Shown here one piece after another: positions 56,606 to 64,000 of a stretch of 64,000 nt of DNA. Below the pieces are notes generated by a model. That model was not told where the DNA came from. It saw nothing but the letters and a program-made list of their open reading frames with translations, and did not search any database. The stretch is from Phlegmacium glaucopus (lineage: Eukaryota; Basidiomycota; Agaricomycetes; Agaricales; Cortinariaceae), in assembly GCA_015039465.1 (NCBI GenBank), contig MU130354.1, positions 191,743 to 255,742 of the forward strand. The letters run 5' to 3'. Each line of letters starts with the position of its first letter. The first letter of the stretch is position 1. The position numbers and the translations under genes are program-made.

Positions 56606-57967
56606 TGAAAAATCTACCCTCTATCTTTTGAAGAAGGAGGTATATTCAGAATAGACTCAGAATCTTGTCCACATTCTTGTTCAAGCTGGTGTCTCAGCTA
56701 AGAATATCATGGGTGTCATTAAGGTTGTTTTAGGTATTGCAGGAATAACTACAGTTGGAAACATCAGTCCTCGTACTGTAGCTTGAATTATCTGGGAGGG
56801 GTATATTGCAGCATGTATACAATTAGGCTTTGAGCTTGATAAAATGGGGGGTAAAATCCTCTTGCTATAATGCAAATAGTTTGTAAACTATGTCATAGCT
56901 GTTACATTTGGCTCAGATGGAACAGGCCATAAAAACCTAAATTACAACTCTCGCTATTGTTACATTCCGTCATACGTTACAGTCCGACTCCGTCAGAGTT
57001 GTCTCCGGTAGTCCGTACTCCATTCCAGTACTTTCCCTTGCCTCCGGATTTACTCCTTCTATGTCCAACTCCGAGACTTCTCCGTATCATTCCGGCTCTT
57101 CCGACGTTACTCCAAACTCATTTCCACATCTTCGTCACAACCACTATTTCTTTGTCATCACTTTCCCACTATCAGTCAGCACACCAGCTATGGATTATTC
57201 ACCCCAAGAATGCAGGACCTTCCGGGAGCAGAACGCAGCACTTTATATTTATATTTTATATTTCGGTTGCTATTCCTTTTATATTTAAGTACTCGAAACT
57301 TGTATGTTTTCCTCAGTTCGAATATCAACTTAGTTTCCTCCTCTTGGTCTTCCTCTAAGTTCTTTGCAACTTCCGGTTCCGCTCCGCTCCGTCTTACTCC
57401 GAAATTAGGACATGAAGGTTCTGGGTAGCACAGCACATAAGCTGAGGCTAAGTCCTATCCTTTCCGTGACTCCGTTCCGTTACTCCGTCCGTTACTCCAT
57501 CCGAAACTCCAGAACAGAGTTCTCAAACTTAACAGCTATGCTCACTATAAGGTTAGGGATGCTGATGGTGAACAAGCACAGGTCACATGCTTTCTAGGGC
57601 TTCAGAGATCCTTAGATGGAAGCAGTGAGCAAGCTATGAGGGACTGGGATGATCAATTGCAGAAAATATTTGATATTTACAATGATAGTCCACTTGCCAA
57701 AGAACAAAGTAGCTTCACATGTCTTATCAATGTCTATTAAAAGCTTGCAGGAATGCATGAAGATCACTGTGCTAAAGAAAAGAAAGATTATAAGTTGATG
57801 GGGAAGAAGAAAACAGAAGCAGTTCACCAGGTACTTGGTAAAAGGAGGATCATTGATGATACAAATGAAGAGCTTATGCCTTTTTTTATTTCTGCACATA
57901 AAGAAATGGTGGAAAAAGCTGGTGGAGAGGCTGATTGGAACAACCTTGATGAATCTGCACAAAAAGA
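56606..57967 (+). pseudogene. Unrecognised transposase-like family, copy 2, C-terminal half
   Basis: Continues the copy at 29626-31025: KSTLYLLKKEVYSE, LVHILVQAGVSAKNIMGVIK and GSDGTGHKNLNYNSRY (compare SADGTGHRSINYNSRH at 18597-21588). After the solo LTR: VTCFLGLQRSLDGSSEQAM, KLAGMHEDHCAKEKKDYKLM, NEELMPFFISAHKEMVEKAG. In-frame stops include TVA* and VY*. The protein ends at 57967, where element D begins; the region with DNAAV and DEGALG is missing. Confidence 0.7.
56958..57534 (+). mobile_element. Solo LTR, family I, TSD GCTAT
   Basis: 577 bp, TGTTACATTCCG...CTTAACA, flanked by perfect GCTAT (56953-56957 and 57535-57539). Very similar to the copy at 7168-7744. Inserted in the copy-2 transposase-like gene. 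Confidence 0.92.
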
Positions 57968-58169
57968 CAGTACTTTTCTGTCCCCCCACCAGATCTGATC
58001 AGAACTGCAATACTTATAAGTTAATTCCTACTAACTCATCTTTTTCTAACTTTTCTAACATATTAATCTAAATTTAAATGGATGATTTCTAGGGATTAGT
58101 TACTAATACATTACATTAGAATCATAGAATGTATTTAATTGATATAAGAAAAATGAAATAAAGGCAGTA

Positions 58170-59370
58170 GATGGTCAAAATGGGTGGGTAAGTGTAGAAA
58201 TGGGTGAGTAGAGTGTAGAAATGGGTGTGAATGGGTGGGTGGGTGGTAGAAATGGTGTGAAATGGGTGAATGGATGGTTGAAATGAGTGTATTGGTGCTC
58301 AAAATGGGTCCTTGGTGGTTGAAACGGGTGTACTTGTCATCATACACGTCTAGTCATCAGTGGTAATGTGTATTCCTTGTTGTATCCAGGTGTTCATCAT
58401 CATGGGTGTGTAGTCGCCATTGTAGGGGGGTATTGGTCATTGTGGGTGTGTACTCGTCATTGTAGGGGGGTATTCATCATTGTGGGTGTCTATTTGTTGT
58501 TGTGGGCATGTTGTTACAAACAAACAATTTTTCTTTCTTTAACTCCACCGAACACAATGATGTTTCACTTACATGCACTTTACATTCACTTTTCATTTCC
58601 GTTTACACATGTTCATCTATTTTTACTTATGCAACACTTCTTACATGCGGACAACTCACTTTATGCACAACTCTCTTATTTACTATAAATACCGTATTTA
58701 CACTGCATGTATTCCTTAGCTAATTCTTGAGAATTGTACTTGGTTACTTTACTCCTTGAACTCTCTCAAACTCACAAAGACAATTCCTTGAGACACTCTC
58801 TTGGTATTCTTTTGAGCTTATCATTTGATGAGCTGATCTTTATACGACTGTTTACAGTCAGAAACATCTGAACCGTTTGAAGTTGTAACACATGTACTCA
58901 TTGTTATAGGGGGTATTTGTTGTTGTTGGCATGTACTCATTGTTGTAGGTGAGTATTTGTCATCATGGGTGTGTACTCATTATCGTGGGCATGTACTCAT
59001 TGTTGTAGGGGGGGTATTTGTTGTTGTGGGCATGTACTTGTTGTTGTAGGTGGGTATTCATTGTCATGGGCATGTACTCATTGTCATGGGCATCTATTCA
59101 TTGTTGTCAGCATGTACTCATCTTTGTAGGTGGGTATTCATTGTTGTCGGTGTGTACTCATTGTTGTAGGTGGGTATTCATTGTTGTACACATGTACTCA
59201 TTGATGTACATGTGTATTTGTCATGGTACACATGTATTCATTGTTTGTTGTTGTACATGCATTGCATCATTGTACATGGCATGTGTGGTTGTTGTACGGG
59301 TGTATGGGTCATTTGTTGTTGTTGTACATGTTGTACATTGTTGTCATTGATGTTGTACATGACCTATTAT
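58170..59370. repeat. 20-bp-period minisatellites (TGTACTCATTGTTGTAGGTG type)
   Basis: 58170-58340 is made of AAATGGGTG(A/G)GT units. 58380-58510 and 58880-59370 are made of degenerate 20-nt units such as GTACTCATTGTTGTAGGTGG and GTATTCATTGTCATGGGCAT. Non-coding interior of element D. Confidence 0.8.
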
Positions 59371-59653
59371 AGTATGTTAGCAGTGAAGTGGAATAGAATG
59401 AAATAAAATAAAAATCCCCCCTTCCTGAGGGGGGTTACCACCGTCGGTTGTGATTCTTGTTGTTATGGTGGCTGTCAAAATGGGTGTTCTTGAAAACGGG
59501 TGTGGTGGTGGTGGTGGTAGTGGTGGTGGTGTGAGAAACAGGGGGACAAAATCAACAAACAGTAATGGGCACATCACATGTGGTCACGTGATCACACCCC
59601 TCACACTGAACAAAATACATGATCTTGATGGCAACAACTCATTGCTATCCTAC

Positions 59654-60807
59654 TGTTACATTCTGTTATATGTTACTCCGGTCCAGCTCCATCGGAGTTG
59701 TCTACGGTAGTTAGTGATTATCAGGGGTTTTGAAACCCCTGGGGGTTGAGGGGTAGGGTACACAGGGGTAGGGTAAGGGTCAGCATTTTTCAACCCTTGG
59801 AAAACCCTTACCCTTGACAGGGGTACAGGGGTTTGCCAAGGGTTTTCCAAGGGTTTAAATATATACATTTATCAGAATATCTTCGTCAAAATGCTCAGTC
59901 ATAAAGCCTTATACTCTTCTATAAACTGTTTATTATTATTAACTAGTGAATTGGTATAGTAAATTTAGCATATCCTCTTATTATTGTGAATAAATTCATA
60001 ACTTAAGTTACTATTCAACAACTTAAATACCAATAGACCATATTTTACTTATATTAGAGGCAATTATCTGTAATGAACTAGGTAAAAAATATCAGTTAAG
60101 AATATTTATTGATTTTCTATGGCTTTAAAGTAATTACCCTTGGCCAAACCCTTGTACCCCTGTACCTTTCCAAACCCTTACCCTTACCCTCCAAAACCCC
60201 TACCCCTGCTCAAGGGTAGGGGTTTCTGGAGGGTAGGGTAAGGGTTCAATTTTTTTACCCCAGGGTTACCCCTGATAATCCCTACCAGTAGTCCATACTC
60301 CGTTCCAGTACTTTCCCTTGTATCTGGATCTACTCTTCCTTTGTCCCACTCCGAGACTTTTCCGTATCATTCTGGCTCTTCCAATGTTACTCCAAACTCA
60401 CTGCCACATCTTCACCATAACAACTATTCCTTTGTCATCACTTTCCCACTATCAGTCAGCACACCTGCTATGGATTATTTACCCAGGAATGCAGGACTTT
60501 CCAGGAGCAGAACGCAGCACTTTATATTTATCTTTTATATTTCGGTTGCTATTCCTTTTATTATTTAAGTACTCAAAGCTTGTATGTATTCCTCAGTTTC
60601 GAATATCAACTTAGTTTCCTCCTCTTGTTTGTCCTCTAAGTCCCTGCAACTTCCAGTTCCACTCTGTTCTGCTCCTACTCCGAAATTAGGACACAAAGGT
60701 TTAGGGTAGCACAGCATATATGCTGAGGCTGAAGTCCTTATCCATTCTGTGGTTCTGTTCCAATAGACTCCATCTGATACTCTGGAATAGAGTTCCTGAA
60801 CTTAACA
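59654..60807 (+). mobile_element. Solo LTR, family I, TSD CCTAC, itself interrupted
   Basis: TGTTACATTCTG...CTTAACA, flanked by perfect CCTAC (59649-59653 and 60808-60812). Without the nested 573-bp MITE it is about 573 bp. It is the most diverged family I copy in the window. Confidence 0.9.
59712..60284. mobile_element. hAT-type MITE with ACCCTTACCC arrays, diverged 8-bp TSD
   Basis: 573 bp, ends TAGTGATTATCAGGGGT and ACCCCTGATAATCCCTA, flanked by ACGGTAGT (59704-59711) and CCAGTAGT (60285-60292), 6 of 8 matching. Same array type as 38990-39535. Inserted in a family I LTR. Confidence 0.8.
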
Positions 60808-61093
60808 CCTACCTGGATATATTGGTGAATTAATATATTGCTAGTTTAATTTCTGCAAATTGAATACTTATATTAGTTTTCTGGTAAAGTCAGGTGATTC
60901 ATTTCCTAAGCTTGCAACTCAATTCTGATCAGAAATTGGTCAGACTTGGATCTGATCAGATCTGATCAGAACTGGTCTTTCTGAGCAGATCTGGTCAGAA
61001 TCTGATCAGAAAAATTGGCTCTATTACTGCCATTTGGGCTGGAAAATATTCTGACCAGATCAGATCAGATCTGGTGGATCACAGCAAAGACCT

Positions 61094-62066
61094 CCTCTTT
61101 TGGCAGTTTGAGTTCTGTGCTGTTCTTCGATCACAGGTGTGAACAGCAACTGGTGATATGTTTGCAGTGGGTTGTTAGTAAAATAGTGTAAAACACCATA
61201 ACATTGACAAAAACACTACTAAGGTGTTGCTTGGGTTTCCTAGAAAGTATGACCGTTCCCTTATTTAATTCTGTACACACATGTATGGTTTGTTTTACTT
61301 TATAGTTGTAATAAACTTTGTTCTAATTTTCGAAGACCAACTTTGACCCAATTTGACAACCAATGTCAATAATCAAGCTATTTGGTAACCAATACCAATT
61401 TGACAACCAATGTCATAAACAATATATTTGACCAGGATGCCAGCACTTCCCAACTCTAGTTCACACAATGTAAAACCAAGAAGGTAGCTGGGCACAATCC
61501 AATAATTTATTTACAAGTTTTTCAATCTTACTTATACAAAATAAAACAATAAACTATTAGTGTAATTGTTATTTGGTTTGCTGTGACCCGTTATTGGTCC
61601 CTCCGCAACCCATTATTGTTCTTATTGTTATTCCGGCTAATTATTTGTAACCATTCCGCAAATATCCCTTTTGGGTTTGCATCCAGTAGCCCAGCTCTCT
61701 TTATTTACTCATGTGTTCTTTTTGTAACACTTGTGACTTTACTTTGGTTAGAGTACAAGTCTTCATCTTCTACCTTTAGACATAGCTCCAGATGCACTGG
61801 ATAAATCCCCTCATAGTGTAGACTTAATATTTATATAATATTGTAATATATTCCCTGATAGCTGTCAAAGATATTTGTGGTTTTAGCCAGGAAGTTCAAT
61901 TATTAGACAGTGAGACAATTAGGTGAATTCACACCATAATATATCTCCAGCCTTATGCTGTGAACCTTTCATTACAATTTCTGTTTAATCAACTGGTTTA
62001 GTCACCACAAATGACCCTCTCTGTGCCAGATTGCATTAATATAATTAATATTTTAGGGTATTTCTG
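61094..62066. other. AT-rich stretch, no gene recognised
   Basis: Contains three near repeats of a CCAATGTCA/GACAACCAATGTCAATAA phrase near 61335-61425. The open frame 61583-61804 has no recognisable motif. Confidence 0.35.
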
Positions 62067-64000
62067 AGGTCTTTACACTCCCCCACGTTGTCCGGCCGGA
62101 CTTCTGCCGGACTACTTCCGGACACTTTTTCAATTTAATGTAATTTTTCGTGGTGTAAATAAGGGAAATTGTCCAGTAACTTTCCGTTGCCAATTCCGGT
62201 AATTGTCCGGCCGGACAATAATTCCGTCGGACATGTCCAATGGACTTTCCGCCAGACATCACCAAAAGACAGCACCGGAAAGGCCAGATTACAATATACT
62301 ATTAATAGAAAACTACATATTATTTATTACAAGGGGTGGCAGTGTCACGCTGCCATCACAATCCTGAATTTTGTCCAGGCCACGAGGTGATCACGCAACA
62401 TGTGTGATACAACACATTTGCTCATCACTGTGACACTTGTTCATCCTGTCTCCACTACCATCACCACCTCACATCGAGGATGCCACCAACGACGACCACA
62501 GATGGCGCACAGCGCCATCTGTGGCCGTCAAAACGTAAGTCACATCATTTACATACGGTTTCACACACTAACCACCTAATACACCCAACAGGACAGCGGT
62601 GACGTGGCAACGTCACCGCTCAATATCAACATAGGCAACGACGACCACGGATGGTGCTGTGCACCATCTGTGGTCATCGTAAAGGTGCGTATATCCTTTT
62701 CTCAGGATATACTCGCATACTAACCACCCGGTCCACCCCCCCAGGACCTGCTTGCCCCATGGCTTTGATACTCCCCATCCGTTTTGACTACCACACCCGT
62801 TTTTGGCTGCACCCACCCATTTCAACCCCCAACCGAGTACCATCAACCACCCAGCACCCGTTTTGAGCCTTTACCGCCCACTTTACACCACCACCCCCTC
62901 TCCTTTCGACTCACCACCACTTGTCCCCACCCGTTTTGACCCACTGCCACCTAAAGCGTGGATTAGGGAAAAGGAAAGAATGGGAACGGTGAACTAGGTG
63001 GAAAGAGAAGAGGGAGGAGAGGTAGAGGACATCGTTAGAAGAAACGTCCACCAAGTTGTCGTCACAGTCACCTCCTGACACGAGTGAAGGCCCACGAAGA
63101 CGCTCAGAACCCCCCACTAAAATCCTGACCCCATCGACACCATCCACATTGTCTTCAGAATCCTCCGTAAATTTCGTCAACCACAACAACCTAGAGACAT
63201 CTAACACCACCTAAATGCTTCTCTATGTTACTCGTCTGAAATGAGAACAACTAGTGTAATATATTAAAAAAAGAGTGCGAAAGTTTTTAGAAGATTCAGC
63301 TTTTTTCTTCTTAAAAAACTACTTTATGTACACGATGATGTATCCCATCCCCAAATCATTCACCATCTCCCAGTTCTTCCCCTCACCCACCCAGTTTATT
63401 TCATCACACTTTGATTTTACCTACCAATGCTCAGTTTTACCCGCCACCGTTCAGTTTTGCCCGCCACCGTTCAGTTTTGTCCGCCACCGTTCAGTTTTGC
63501 CCACCACCATACAGTTTTGCCCGCTACCATACAGTTTTGCCCACTCACTCATCCACTTTTGCCACCACCATTCAGTTTTGTCCGCAACCACTCAACTTTA
63601 CCCGTCGCCACCCGATTTTGCCTGCCAACGCTCACCTTTGCCCACCCTCTCCCATTTTGCCCCCCGTCACCCAACTTCGCCCACCACCATTCAGCTTCGC
63701 CCACCGCCATTCAGCTTTGCCCACAACCGCTCAGCTTTGCCCGTCCCCACCCGATTTTGCCCGCCAACGCTCACCTTTGCCCACCCTCCCCAACTTTCGC
63801 CCCCCGTCACCCAACTTCGCACACGACCACCCAGTTTTGTCCATCACTACCCAGTTTTGCCCATCACTACCCGATTTGCCCGCCAACGCTCAGCTTTGCC
63901 TGCCCTTACCCCACTTTTGTCCCCAACCTCCCAACTCCATCCACCGTCACCCAGTTTTGTCCACCGTCACCCAGTTTCGCCCACCGTCACCCAGTTTTGC
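62067..64000. mobile_element. Second B-type element, left end to beyond the window
   Basis: Starts AGGTCTTTACACTCCCCCAC and has the same CCGGAC array, the TTTTCGTGGTGTAAAT segment and the GCTGCCATCACAATCCTG segment as element B (32776-33140). Further in it diverges: palindromes at 62500-62525 (ACAGATGGCGC..GCGCCATCTGT), 62592-62620 (AGCGGTGACGT..ACGTCACCGCT) and 62650-62680, then a minisatellite to the window end. No gene recognised. Confidence 0.65.
63420..64000. repeat. 20-bp minisatellite (TTCAGTTTTGCCCGCCACCG)
   Basis: About 29 degenerate tandem units of 20 nt, running off the window end. The first two units are identical; divergence grows later, with CCCGATTTTGCC and CCCACCTT variants. 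Confidence 0.9.

Larger units (their letters stand above)
57968..61093. mobile_element. Element D: relative of B/C with GATCTGATCAG arrays
   Basis: Left end CAGTACTTTTCTGTCCCCCC followed by AGATCTGATCAGAACTG. Right end inverted AGGTCTTTGCTGTGATCCAC after a dense array of GATCTGATCAGATC (60930-61080). Internal landmarks match element B: a segment around TTGCCATCA..ATC.TGT, TTTTGTTCAG and GGTCACGTGA (59585-59650, inverted relative to 33100-33155). It contains a 20-bp minisatellite and one solo LTR. Flanking 9-mers (ACAAAAAGA, CCTCTTTTG) do not match, so the original target duplication is lost or the ends belong to two copies. Confidence 0.6.

Overview
This is eukaryotic nuclear DNA, most likely from a mushroom-forming basidiomycete (Agaricomycetes). 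The evidence is the dense 47-69 nt GT-AG introns, an F-box/LRR fragment of the agaricomycete type, an NLR with a C2-like N-terminus and the HFSVKEYL motif, a CxC6-type KDZ transposase, and a TE mix of Helitron, chromovirus, copia, hAT and pogo. Nothing is prokaryotic.

Layout. 1-2.1 kb holds two host-type genes: the 3' part of an F-box/LRR-like gene (+) and a RING-finger gene (-) with a candidate SUMO-interacting motif. From 3.2 kb on, almost everything is transposon sequence, deeply nested. 3.4-10.7 kb is a decayed Helitron (-) cut by two solo LTRs. 12.5-24.5 kb is a decayed Ty3/gypsy chromovirus (-) cut by three solo LTRs, by a 4.5-kb DNA transposon (18379-22885) with an unrecognised ~1,000-aa transposase-like protein, and by a small TIR element. 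24.5-27.7 kb is copia gag-protease (-), cut by a solo LTR and a hAT-type MITE.

29.6-58 kb is one large nest. A second copy of the unrecognised transposase-like gene is split into two halves (29626-31025 and 56606-57967) by a 25.6-kb block, called element A here. A has matching ends (CTTTAC...CTCCCCCC type), palindromic subterminal arrays and a 9-bp target duplication with one mismatch. It carries a KDZ/CxC6 transposase gene next to its left end, an apparently intact 13-exon NLR with 26 near-identical ankyrin repeats (43694-49351), and a broken intron-rich hypothetical gene. Later insertions sit inside A: a 6.7-kb hAT (itself cut by element B and an LTR), hAT MITEs, a pogo-type derivative, element C and a solo LTR.

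58-64 kb holds two more relatives of A, B and C (D, 57968-61093, and one starting at 62067). They share the terminal signature and a backbone of 20-bp minisatellites and hairpins, but their subterminal arrays differ in sequence.

How it fits together: many insertion boundaries could be checked by deleting the insert plus one target duplication and seeing the host reading frame resume. This gives a relative order of events. The most interesting signal is the A/B/C/D superfamily: conserved ends, 9-bp target duplications, array motifs that change completely between members, and one member that seems to combine a KDZ transposase with an immune-type NLR. All assignments are by eye; no database search was run.
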